From Saprospiraceae bacterium (lineage in GTDB: Bacteria; Bacteroidota; Bacteroidia; Chitinophagales; Saprospiraceae): a stretch of 64,000 nucleotides of DNA. A program made the translations under genes and the position numbers. Shown here piece after piece: positions 41,159 to 49,674 of the stretch (positions are counted from its first letter, which is position 1; each line of letters opens with the position of its first letter). The DNA lies in contig JADKGD010000001.1 in assembly GCA_016717145.1 (NCBI GenBank), positions 62,001 to 126,000 of the forward strand. The letters are read 5' to 3'. The notes beneath the pieces were generated by a model that did not search any database, was not told the origin of the DNA, and saw only the letters and a program-made list of their open reading frames with translations.

Positions 41159-44100
41159 TTAACCTGTAATATTTATTGTAGCATAACCAAGATTATTTTT
41201 CACAACTTGAATCTGAGTACTGATCCTTTCTTTGAGGCTGTCAACGTGAGAGATAATTCCGATCATTCTATTACTTTCGGATTGAAGTTTTTCGAGGGTT
41301 GTCAAAGCGGTCTCCAATGTTTCTGCATCAAGTGTACCAAAGCCTTCATCAATAAATAAACTTTCTAATTTTACATTTTTTGATGCCATATCTGATAGGC
41401 TTAGAGCCAATGCTAAACTGACAATAAATGACTCCCCACCCGATAAAGTTTTTACACTTCGGGTTATGTTACCCTGGTACAAATCGATTACTCTCAGGTC
41501 TTCTTCTATGGCATTACTACTCAGCAGATATCTGTCAGATAGTTTGGTTAGTCTTCTATTTGTTAGAATTATAAGGTGTTGAAGACTAAGGTTTTGTGCA
41601 TATTTAGCGTATTTATTTCCGGTAGCATCTCCTATTAGGTGATCCATGATAAACCATACAGACGCATCCATTTCTTTTACTTTCAGGATTTTTTTTGTTT
41701 TTTCAATCAATGTATTGGCCTCAATGTTTTTTTCAAGTTCTTTTTCAATAGCGCCAATATTGTTATTTATACTATCTTTCTCAATATTTAATTGTTGAAT
41801 TTCGGTTTTGATTAAAGTTAGATCGCTATTTGTTACATCTACTTCATCAATATCTGATAATTCTTTTTGAAGATTTTGCAGGGTTGTTCTTATTTCGGTT
41901 TCAGTCCTTATTAGTGCATCTTTTTCCAGCACTAATTTTTGGAGTACATCATCAGCTAAGATATCTTGATTGGCTTCTGAAATACTTTTATATCCGATTT
42001 TTAACAAATTTGGCATTAATATCAATTTTCTGGCTTCTATGGATTGAACCAATTCTTCTTTTGTTTTAACCTGATTTTTATACGTTACAGTTAGTTCTTT
42101 CATTAAACTGTTAGAGGCAGTATAGGTATTCTGAATCTTATCTGCATCAGCATGTACATTTGTCCCATTGTATAATTTCGCTTTATGCTCAAATGTTTCA
42201 CTATATTTTTGACCAATTGATATCAATTCTTTATATGCCAAAATTAATTCAGCGAATATATTTTCTAATATTTGGGCTTCCTTTGCTTCATAGAGCATTG
42301 TAAGCTTTGTTTTGGTCTTTTCGAGCGCATCAGAAATATGTTCATAACTAAGTTTTCCTTCAGGATCCTGCAAGGATTCATTTATTTTATTAATTACAGA
42401 CTCTTTTAAAATCAATTGTTGAGATAGGGTTTCCACTTTTGCATCGCCGCTGGCTATTTGGGTATGTAATGCCATTAAGGATGTTTTAAAAGCCTCATTT
42501 TTTTCAAGTTTTTGATATAATTCAAGGGCTTCTTTACCCAGATTTATCAGTTTAAGCTGATGCGCATACGGATGATCAATCGAACCACATAATGGGCAAG
42601 GTTCTCCTTCCAGCAAGTTGTGCCGATGATCGTCCAAGCTGGCTATTTTAAGATGATTTTCCTTCTCTTGCTGCAATTTAATTATTTCAGCTCCCAATAG
42701 TTCAATTTCTTTTGCAAGGAAACCGGAACGTTCTGTTAAAGAAATTTTCGTTTCTCTTAATATTTTTATGTCCGTGCGGATGGTTAAAATTTCCTCAGTT
42801 GTCTCTTCTTTGCGTTTTATCTCCGATTTTTGTTGACTTAACTGAATAATGTCTTGCTGTAATTTTTCAATTTTTTCATTGAGTTCACTATCTGATAATT
42901 TATTTTTTGCCTTTTGTCGATTAAGGCTCTCTTTGTTTTTTTCGGCATAAGCCAACTGTTCTGCTGTTGAATTAATCCCTTTTATATTGATAATAAGGGT
43001 GTTATCCGACTTTTTTAAGATCTCATTTATTCTATTCCTCCAGTGAATGCCATCCTCTTTTGCTTTACTTAGTATGTTGTCATATTGAACAATTATTTGT
43101 TGAAATTTTGACATTTCCGACATAAAGTTTGATTCACTTATATCCTGATGTGTAAAATCAGCCATATCCTTTATTGCCTGAATCAAAGCTAGTTCCTGAT
43201 CTTTTATACTGCCTTCAAGCCGCCCCAATTCTTTTTCAATAGTGGCTAGTCTTATATTTTCATTGTTTGAAAGACTGAGTTCTCCTCGATAAAAGTCCAG
43301 ACGCTGATGTTTGTCAAGCTTTAAAGCCAATGGCTTGAAACGAACTTTTTTTTCTTCGAGATCAATGTAACTTTTTTTTGACAGATCAATTTTTTGAAGA
43401 ATGTTTTGTTTTTTTTCTAAAAGTGTTGACAATTTAATTTTATCTGCCAACGAAGTAATGATGTCTTGAATACGTGATTTGTATTCGGCTGCCACATTCT
43501 TTTTTTCAATTATTTGATCATCGTTAAGTACTGGCACAAAAGCAATCTGTTGCTTTAGTAATTGTATCTCTTCTCTTTTCTGTTTTGCTTTTTCAAATGC
43601 AGCTTTTCCCAATGTGCGGTAAATGTGACTTCCGGTGATATCCTCAAGTAATTTAGCCCTTTCTTTTTCGTCACTTCTTAAAAATTTTGCAAATTCGCCC
43701 TGAGACAGTAAAATAGAACGAATGAATTGTTCGTAGTTGAGACCAATTATTTTTTCATTGGTTGCCGGAACCTCTGATTTTTTTAAATCCAGATATTTCC
43801 CTTCAGGTAGTTCTGCAAGGGTCATTTCATAATCCTTTAAATTGCCTGTTCTGGTCCTTGCAATTCGCCAGGTAGATCGAAATATTTTATCATTGCTCCG
43901 ATATTCAATTTCTGCATAAGCGTCATCCGTAAAATGAGTGATTACAGAACCTATTTTCTCAATTTCCGTATTGGTAACTTTTTCATTAAATCTGGGAATC
44001 CTGCTGAATAATGCCAGGGTTATAATATCAAGTAGGGTGGACTTTCCCGCTCCTGTAGGACCGGTAATGGCAAATAAACCGGCATTGGAAAGTGGCGGAG

Positions 44101-44170
44101 ATGCAAAATCAATCTTATGCTCGCCCTTAAGCGAATGAATGTTTTTAAAACTTAAAGTTAGTATTTTCAA
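41159..44170 (-). CDS. sbcC: SbcC nuclease ATPase subunit
   Basis: 1,003 residues of the Rad50/SbcC SMC-like family. Walker A GPTGAGKST (residue about 37), N-terminal GEFAKFLRSDEKERAKLLEDI, a long coiled coil, a zinc hook EPCPLCGSIDHP (about residue 523) at its apex, a second coiled coil, ABC signature TLSGGESFIVSLALALSLS and Walker B LESLFIDEGFGTLD. With SbcD it forms the ATP-dependent complex that cleaves DNA hairpins and processes double-strand ends in the cytoplasm. sbcD is upstream on the same strand, separated by a small lipoprotein gene 33 bases away. Confidence 0.95.
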   Translation of the reverse strand: MKILTLSFKNIHSLKGEHKIDFASPPLSNAGLFAITGPTGAGKSTLLDIITLALFSRIPRFNEKVTNTEIEKIGSVITHFTDDAYAEIEYRSNDKIFRSTWRIARTRTGNLKDYEMTLAELPEGKYLDLKKSEVPATNEKIIGLNYEQFIRSILLSQGEFAKFLRSDEKERAKLLEDITGSHIYRTLGKAAFEKAKQKREEIQLLKQQIAFVPVLNDDQIIEKKNVAAEYKSRIQDIITSLADKIKLSTLLEKKQNILQKIDLSKKSYIDLEEKKVRFKPLALKLDKHQRLDFYRGELSLSNNENIRLATIEKELGRLEGSIKDQELALIQAIKDMADFTHQDISESNFMSEMSKFQQIIVQYDNILSKAKEDGIHWRNRINEILKKSDNTLIINIKGINSTAEQLAYAEKNKESLNRQKAKNKLSDSELNEKIEKLQQDIIQLSQQKSEIKRKEETTEEILTIRTDIKILRETKISLTERSGFLAKEIELLGAEIIKLQQEKENHLKIASLDDHRHNLLEGEPCPLCGSIDHPYAHQLKLINLGKEALELYQKLEKNEAFKTSLMALHTQIASGDAKVETLSQQLILKESVINKINESLQDPEGKLSYEHISDALEKTKTKLTMLYEAKEAQILENIFAELILAYKELISIGQKYSETFEHKAKLYNGTNVHADADKIQNTYTASNSLMKELTVTYKNQVKTKEELVQSIEARKLILMPNLLKIGYKSISEANQDILADDVLQKLVLEKDALIRTETEIRTTLQNLQKELSDIDEVDVTNSDLTLIKTEIQQLNIEKDSINNNIGAIEKELEKNIEANTLIEKTKKILKVKEMDASVWFIMDHLIGDATGNKYAKYAQNLSLQHLIILTNRRLTKLSDRYLLSSNAIEEDLRVIDLYQGNITRSVKTLSGGESFIVSLALALSLSDMASKNVKLESLFIDEGFGTLDAETLETALTTLEKLQSESNRMIGIISHVDSLKERISTQIQVVKNNLGYATINITG

Positions 44171-44202
44171 TCAGACAAAACTTAAATACATGTTAGGTAT
44201 GC

Positions 44203-44568
44203 TTATTTAACCAGATTATAAGTACAATTTACCGATTCTTCGCCAATTATTAGAGTAAGAATTTTATTATCCGAACTTATAGTGCCTGTAATTTTAGTGC
44301 CCATACCAAACACAATATCTCCAACACCTTCAAGTGCACAATCATTTCTCTTGACGACTTCATTCATAAAATCTCCGCCATTCATTATAATTTCATGGTC
44401 ATTTGATCCTTGTGTAAGTATTACGGATGTTGTAATCGGGATTGTTTGTTTATCACATGAAATATTGCCTGTCCATGTGCCCGTAAATTGAGCATTATTA
44501 CAAAAATCATCTTTGCTGCATGACATCATTAGAATCAAACCTAATAAGCACCATCTACAACTTTTCAT
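44203..44568 (-). CDS. Small lipoprotein between sbcD and sbcC
   Basis: 121 residues from ATG 44568 (MKSCRWCLLGLILMMSCSKDD): basic start, hydrophobic core, then the lipobox LMMSC. The ATG at 44601 would put 11 residues before the signal. The mature part reads like a small lipocalin-type beta domain (FTGTWTGNISCDKQTIPITT, ITGTISSDNKILTLIIGEE, NCTYNLVK), found in Bacteroidota lipoproteins. Its place inside a DNA-repair pair has no obvious functional reason. Function unknown. Confidence 0.72.
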   Translation of the reverse strand: MKSCRWCLLGLILMMSCSKDDFCNNAQFTGTWTGNISCDKQTIPITTSVILTQGSNDHEIIMNGGDFMNEVVKRNDCALEGVGDIVFGMGTKITGTISSDNKILTLIIGEESVNCTYNLVK

Positions 44569-44695
44569 TTTTTTTATTGATGTTATCACTTTAATATGCA
44601 AATGTAAGCAATATCATAAATACAGGAGGAACTTTTATTATCAATACTTTTTAGGTGATGATATTTAATTTCTGGTATTGGATACTTATATTTTA

Positions 44696-45910
44696 TCATT
44701 CATTTATCTCTTCCATCATTACTATGTAAGCCTCTCTTAGTCTTTGTTTTTCGCCCACAGTAATATTGTTTTCATTTAATTTTTGATCAAAAATGTCTAA
44801 TGGATCGAGTTCATTAATTGTTATAATATTTTCTGCCAAATTATGATCGGTATCAAACTTGGAAGTAAAGAGTATTCTGCTTTTTAATATTTTATACTTT
44901 TCATTATTCTGGGTACTGACCAGATCTTCCAAAACCTGAATTTTTATCGGGTCAAAAATAGGTTCCAATACCTCAATTTCAATTAAAGTTTTTAATGGTA
45001 GTTGTTTTTCATAACTGCTTAAATCTTGAAGGACAGACTCCAGATTTCCACTTATTTTTATTATTTCCCTTGATTTTGGAATCATAACAGGGCTTATTTT
45101 ATCGATTTTATGTTTAGTTATATCTATCCTAATGACCATTTTACTATAATCCCTTTCAGAGAAATCCAAAAATACAGCCGAACCACTATATCTGATGTGA
45201 TCAAGGTTATTGATGCGCTGAGGCTTATGTATATGCCCTAATGCCATGTACATAATGTCAGGATGAATGATTTTGCTTTCTAAGCCCTGCAGATTTCCGA
45301 TATGTATGTCTCTTTCGCTGTCTGATGTAATTGAACCTTTCATATATAGATGTCCCATGGCAATGATGGGAATATGCTCACCATAGATATTATGTGACAT
45401 CTCTACCAATGTGTCATAATGATATTTGATGGCGAGAGACATTATTTCACTTTTATCCTGAGATTCAGATGCCTGCATAGAAGCGCGAAGGTCTCTATCC
45501 CTTAAAAAAGGAACAGCCAGAATGACACAAACTAATTTTCCATTTAAGTCATATATTGGCACAATTTCGTCCTGTATGTTTTCCCTGCAACCTCCTATTA
45601 CTTTTATATTCAAAGTATCCAGTAAATGTGATGGAGCATCAAGTAAGCTTACAGAATCATGGTTTCCTCCTGTAATGATGACCTTTGTTTTGGTTTTTGA
45701 TAGCCTGAAAAGCATATCGTAATACAATTTAGCATCTTGATTGGATGGATTTGCGAGATCAAAAATATCTCCTGAGACCAAAAGAACATCAATGTCCTCA
45801 ACTATCAGATAATTGACCAGCCAATCAAAAAAGAGCTTGATATCTTCAGTAAGTTCATGTTTGTGCAATATTTTACCAATATGCCAATCGGCTGTATGGA
45901 TTATCTTCAT
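44696..45910 (-). CDS. sbcD: SbcD nuclease subunit
   Basis: 404 residues of the Mre11/SbcD calcineurin-like phosphoesterases. All metal motifs are visible: HTADWHIGK (Asp8, His10), VSGDIFDLANPS, TGGNHDSVSL, AMGHLYM and ALGHIHKPQ. A capping/C-terminal domain follows (EIIKISGNLESVL, then the extended end). The expected partner is the SbcC encoded two genes downstream. The gene is divergent from mscS. Confidence 0.94.
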   Translation of the reverse strand: MKIIHTADWHIGKILHKHELTEDIKLFFDWLVNYLIVEDIDVLLVSGDIFDLANPSNQDAKLYYDMLFRLSKTKTKVIITGGNHDSVSLLDAPSHLLDTLNIKVIGGCRENIQDEIVPIYDLNGKLVCVILAVPFLRDRDLRASMQASESQDKSEIMSLAIKYHYDTLVEMSHNIYGEHIPIIAMGHLYMKGSITSDSERDIHIGNLQGLESKIIHPDIMYMALGHIHKPQRINNLDHIRYSGSAVFLDFSERDYSKMVIRIDITKHKIDKISPVMIPKSREIIKISGNLESVLQDLSSYEKQLPLKTLIEIEVLEPIFDPIKIQVLEDLVSTQNNEKYKILKSRILFTSKFDTDHNLAENIITINELDPLDIFDQKLNENNITVGEKQRLREAYIVMMEEINE

Positions 45911-46243
45911 AAGTTGCTACTGTTAAATAATTAGATGCCAAAGTCATAAAATGTCTAGTTTAATGTCAACGATTTGTAAATGTCTACTATATTACGGGCA
46001 AAGACATTTTTTTGCCAACTCATTTTTTAATTTTGATTGTATTTTAAGGCAATCTTCAAAAATAATTGATTTAAGCTTTAAACTGAACTATATCACAAAT
46101 ATTGCAAAACTTTTTATAGAGCATATCTTCATTTTATCAACTTTGTTTTTGGAAGTAAATCTGATGTTTATCTAAAATATTGATTCTTAAAATAATTTTT
46201 TATCCATTATTATATGATTACTTTTGCCGAAAATCATTAATTT
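45911..46243. other. Divergent intergenic region between sbcD and mscS
   Basis: 333 bases, AT-rich. TACTTTTG at 46219-46226 fits the -7 element for mscS. The reading frame at 45951-46175 has no family signal. No structure or RNA gene recognised. Confidence 0.4.
46219..46226 (+). promoter_or_regulatory. Bacteroidota-type -7 element (TACTTTTG) before mscS
   Basis: TAnnTTTG match 17 bases before ATG 46244, which would give a very short leader. No clear -33 element. Confidence 0.35.
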
Positions 46244-47092
46244 ATGCATGTGGACACGATAGATACTTATATAGGCCAGGCTGTAGATTTTGTGATAAAA
46301 ATGTTACCAGAACTCCTTATGGCTTTGGGAATATTAATCATTGGCCTTTGGGTTATCAAAAAACTAACCAGAATTTTATCTGCCACATTATCAACGTCCG
46401 GATTTTCTATAGAGATTGTTTCGTTTTTATCGGCTTTGGCCAGTATAGCCTTAAAGGTACTACTGATAGTCAGTGTCGCTGGTATGGTGGGCATTAATAC
46501 GGCTGCTTTTGTTGGCGTTTTGGCAGCTGCAGGACTTGCAATTGGTCTGGCCTTACAAGGGAGTCTTGGCAATTTTGCAGCAGGTATAATTATAGTGACA
46601 TTCAAGCCGTATAAAGTTGGTGACTGGATTGAAGTCAAAGAGAAGTTCGGTAAGGTTCAGGATATTCAGATATTTAATACGATTGTTGTCACCCCTGGCA
46701 ATAAAACACTAATAATTCCTAACGGTGAAGTCATAAATGGAGTGATTACTAATTTTTCCAAACGAGGTAATATCAGATTGGAAATGAAAGTGAATCTTCC
46801 ATATAGTGAAGACTTTCCGGCATTCAAGTCACTAATTATGGAAGCTTTGTTATCCATGGATTTGATTCTTAAGAACCCGATTCCTGAAATTGGCATAGAA
46901 AGTTTTGGAGATCGACACCTGGTTATTTCAATCAGACCATATGTTCTTCCGGACAATTATTGGGAAGTATATTATATGGTTATGGCCAGAATAAAAAAAG
47001 TCTATCACGATAATAATATTTCTGTTGCATTTGGCCTGAAGGTAATGGGAAAGAGTGGGGAAATAGAGTATGTACAAGATTTGATCAAATGA
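46244..47092 (+). CDS. mscS: MscS-family mechanosensitive channel
   Basis: 282 residues, the size of E. coli MscS. Three membrane segments: LPELLMALGILIIGLWVI, LSALASIALKVLLIVSVAG and the pore helix, whose Gly/Ala pattern (AAAGLAIGLALQGSLGN, then FAAGIIIVTFKPYKVGDWIE) is the family signature. The cytoplasmic vestibule domain follows (TLIIPNGEVINGVITNFSKR). It opens under membrane tension on osmotic downshock. Single-gene transcript likely. Confidence 0.93.
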   Translation: MHVDTIDTYIGQAVDFVIKMLPELLMALGILIIGLWVIKKLTRILSATLSTSGFSIEIVSFLSALASIALKVLLIVSVAGMVGINTAAFVGVLAAAGLAIGLALQGSLGNFAAGIIIVTFKPYKVGDWIEVKEKFGKVQDIQIFNTIVVTPGNKTLIIPNGEVINGVITNFSKRGNIRLEMKVNLPYSEDFPAFKSLIMEALLSMDLILKNPIPEIGIESFGDRHLVISIRPYVLPDNYWEVYYMVMARIKKVYHDNNISVAFGLKVMGKSGEIEYVQDLIK

Positions 47093-47139
47093 AAACATTT
47101 TTTGTAACTTTGGTTACATTTAAAGTTAAACAATTGTTT

Positions 47140-47147
47140 TACCTTTG
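47140..47147 (+). promoter_or_regulatory. Bacteroidota-type -7 element (TACCTTTG)
   Basis: Exact TAnnTTTG match 25 bases before ATG 47173 of the rhodanese gene. Confidence 0.45.
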
Positions 47148-47172
47148 TTTAAGTATCAAATAACTTAAATTT

Positions 47173-47577
47173 ATGAAAGTTTTACTTGCCATCTTTATTT
47201 TTACTTTATTACTAGGTTCATGTACAGGTCAGAATCCAACCAAGCCACTGCCAAAGGGAATCGCTATTGAGCCTAATTTTCTGAATGTTGATAACGCAAC
47301 AGCCAAACGGATTATTTCCCAATCAAAAGATTTGGTCATTATTGATGTTCGCACGCCTGAAGAAATTGCGTTAGGCAAGATTGGCAATGCTTTGGAAATG
47401 GATATAAAATCCCCTGATTTTAAAGCAAATCTGGATAAATTGGATCGTAATAAACAATATTTGGTTTATTGTCATGCGGGTGGGAGAAGTGCAAATGCGA
47501 TGGAAATTATGAAAGCTATGGGATTTAAACAAGTGTATAATCTGGAGTCAGGTTATCGAGACTGGTCTGATAAATAA
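47173..47577 (+). CDS. Rhodanese-domain lipoprotein
   Basis: 134 residues. Lipoprotein signal MKVLLAIFIFTLLLGSC with lipobox LGSC, so membrane-anchored on the periplasmic side. A single rhodanese domain follows: VIIDVRTPEEIALGKIGNAL and the active loop YCHAGGRSANA with Cys100. Family members transfer sulfane sulfur to thiols or cyanide. The physiological acceptor is unknown. Followed after 77 bases by the desaturase-family gene on the same strand. Confidence 0.9.
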   Translation: MKVLLAIFIFTLLLGSCTGQNPTKPLPKGIAIEPNFLNVDNATAKRIISQSKDLVIIDVRTPEEIALGKIGNALEMDIKSPDFKANLDKLDRNKQYLVYCHAGGRSANAMEIMKAMGFKQVYNLESGYRDWSDK

Positions 47578-47654
47578 GATTATGCATTAGTCCGAAAACC
47601 TAATCGGAATAGGTTTGCTATATATTTTTTACTACAGGATAACATATTAAAATC

Positions 47655-48671
47655 ATGCGTATTTTAGACACTATTGTCAACGGCTATGCAGGTTATGCCT
47701 CCTATTTATGGCGTGAAATAGCCCAGCCTTCATGGCACAACTACTTTTATTGGCTCATCTTGGTATCTTTGTTTTTTTTTGGCCTGGAAATTATTAAACC
47801 ATGGAGAAAAGAGCAGCCTTTATTTAGAAAAGATTTCTGGTTGGATTTCTTTTATATGTTTTTCAACTTCTTTTTATTTTCTCTTGTAATCTATAATGCC
47901 GCATCAGATGTTGTTGTAAATCTGTTTGACAAGACCATAATGGAAGTCTTTGGTTTCGATATTAAAACATCCAATCCTATGCGACAATTCCCACTTTGGA
48001 GCATTTTAATTATAGGATTTGTGGTACGTGATTTTGTGCAATGGTGGACACATAGGTTATTGCATCGAGTTAGCTGGCTATGGCAATTTCACAAGGTGCA
48101 CCACTCAGTGGAACAAATGGGTTTCGCAGCACACCTTCGCTATCATTGGATGGAAACTATTGTTTACAGATCCATAGAGTATATTCCTCTGGCTTTATTA
48201 GGTATAGGCTTATATGATTTTTTTATTATACATATATTTACGCTTGCGATCGGTCATTATAACCACAGCAATTATCATGTAAGCGGTAGGGTGACAGGAA
48301 TGTTGCTTGGTGGATTAATTGGATTGACAGCTATTTTGGGTTTAGCAGATATTCATTTTTTGGATGGCAATAGCATAGTGATGAAAATCGGGTTTTTTAT
48401 GACATTGGTAATATTTGGTGGTTTAGTGTTAGGGCCTTTTATGAAAAAAATATTTAATAGCCCTGAGATGCACATTTGGCACCATGTTCACGACCTACCT
48501 TCAAATAAAAAATACGGCATTAATTTTGGTATTTCTTTAGCAATTTGGGATTACATATTTGGTACGGCTGAAATTCCTCAGGATGGTCGAGATATCAAAC
48601 TTGGATTTCCGGGAGTGGAGTCATTCCCCGATTCCTTTTTAGGTCAGTTCCTTTTAGGGTTGAAAAAATAG
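47655..48671 (+). CDS. Sterol desaturase / fatty acid hydroxylase family membrane protein
   Basis: 338 residues, several membrane segments (FYWLILVSLFFFGLEII, FFYMFFNFFLFSLVIYN and later ones). The di-iron histidine clusters are present: HRLLHRVSWLWQFHKVHHS (HxxxH and HxxHH), GHYNHSNYH and MHIWHHVHDLP. This superfamily inserts oxygen or desaturates lipids at the membrane. The lipid substrate cannot be told; carotenoid or fatty-acid hydroxylation are options. It converges with the BON-LysM gene at a two-way terminator. Confidence 0.88.
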   Translation: MRILDTIVNGYAGYASYLWREIAQPSWHNYFYWLILVSLFFFGLEIIKPWRKEQPLFRKDFWLDFFYMFFNFFLFSLVIYNAASDVVVNLFDKTIMEVFGFDIKTSNPMRQFPLWSILIIGFVVRDFVQWWTHRLLHRVSWLWQFHKVHHSVEQMGFAAHLRYHWMETIVYRSIEYIPLALLGIGLYDFFIIHIFTLAIGHYNHSNYHVSGRVTGMLLGGLIGLTAILGLADIHFLDGNSIVMKIGFFMTLVIFGGLVLGPFMKKIFNSPEMHIWHHVHDLPSNKKYGINFGISLAIWDYIFGTAEIPQDGRDIKLGFPGVESFPDSFLGQFLLGLKK

Positions 48672-48729
48672 ATTCAGAAAGCTAAGTATCTTTTCAAATC
48701 CGTTAAGCATGGATATTTAATTCATAAAA

Positions 48730-48766
48730 AAAAATAGGTCATCAATTAAATTGACAACCTATTTTT
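48730..48766. terminator. Bidirectional terminator between convergent genes
   Basis: AAAAATAGGT / ACCTATTTTT 10-bp stem with A-run on the left and T-run on the right, so it can serve both the desaturase gene (plus) and the BON-LysM gene (minus). Confidence 0.85.
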
Positions 48767-48782
48767 ATCTGATTTTTTTTAT

Positions 48783-49286
48783 TTACACAGCAGGTATTCT
48801 CAATACTTGTCCCGGATAAATTAAATCAGGAGAGGTAAGCATTGGTTTGTTTGCTTCAAAAATAATTGGATATTTCATCATGTCACCATATTGTTCTTTA
48901 GCGATCTTTGACAACGAATCTCCTTTTTTTACTTCGTAAAACGTTGCAGCAGGTTCTTCAACCACTACGGATAATCTGTCATCAACTGATGCAATACCTT
49001 CAGTGTTCCCTACAATTAATATAACTTTTTCTTTTGCAGAGGTAGACTCAACCTGACCATAAACAGTAGCTGTATCACCATCTACAACTATGTCCAGATT
49101 ATCTACCTTGATACCGTGTCCTACGACTTGTGCTGCAAGCATCGAAGCCCTGCTTTTGTCCGCTGAATCTTTAAGCGCGTCCATATTCGATTGACTTGTT
49201 GGTGAAGCGGTGGTTGCATCGTTTTCAGCTGCCTTATTACCCATTAATTTTGAACCGGCAGCTTTTAAAAATGAAAATAGACCCAT
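48783..49286 (-). CDS. BON-LysM protein (Kbp/YgaU-like)
   Basis: 167 residues without a signal peptide. A polar N-terminus, a BON domain (MLAAQVVGHGIKVDNLDIVV, GIASVDDRLSVVVEE) and a C-terminal LysM (YEVKKGDSLSKIAKEQYGD, PDLIYPGQVLRIP). This is the architecture of E. coli Kbp, a cytoplasmic potassium-binding protein. Potassium binding here is inferred only from architecture. Confidence 0.88.
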   Translation of the reverse strand: MGLFSFLKAAGSKLMGNKAAENDATTASPTSQSNMDALKDSADKSRASMLAAQVVGHGIKVDNLDIVVDGDTATVYGQVESTSAKEKVILIVGNTEGIASVDDRLSVVVEEPAATFYEVKKGDSLSKIAKEQYGDMMKYPIIFEANKPMLTSPDLIYPGQVLRIPAV

Positions 49287-49674
49287 GTTTTTACTTTTTT
49301 TAGAATAATTATTACCAAAATTGGTTTCACTGCAAAATAAGTAGTTTTTTTTATATAAAGTTCCTGCTTGTGTAATTATTTTTAGCTTTTATTTTTATTA
49401 AGGGTCTTCTTAAGTAAATTTGGTTTTACATACTCTTGGCTTATTGGAATAAAAACAAGTATATTTCAATTATCCTAAATTTGATATGAAATTCGCAAAA
49501 AAGCAGCTTGGTATCAATTTATTTCAATTTTATTCATTTTATAAATATATGATAATCAGATATTTACAAAATAATTTTAAAAAATTAAAGATATGTTTTG
49601 TTTAAAAACCAATTAATTTGCCAAAAGACTTATATTTGCGCTGTTTTTCAGAAAATTAATGAATTTTTAATACA
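49287..49674. other. Divergent intergenic region before secDF
   Basis: 388 AT-rich bases. TATATTTG at 49631-49638 fits the -7 element, 36 bases before ATG 49675. A perfect CCAAAATTGG palindrome lies near 49317, close to the BON-LysM start. No RNA gene recognised. Confidence 0.4.
49631..49638 (+). promoter_or_regulatory. Bacteroidota-type -7 element (TATATTTG) before secDF
   Basis: TAnnTTTG match in the expected position for a leader of about 30 bases. The nearest TTTG boxes (49597, 49617) are not at the usual spacing. Confidence 0.4.

Noticed and set aside
45951..46175. 74-codon frame in the sbcD-mscS gap
   Set aside because: No start context, no family signal and low-complexity AT-rich composition.
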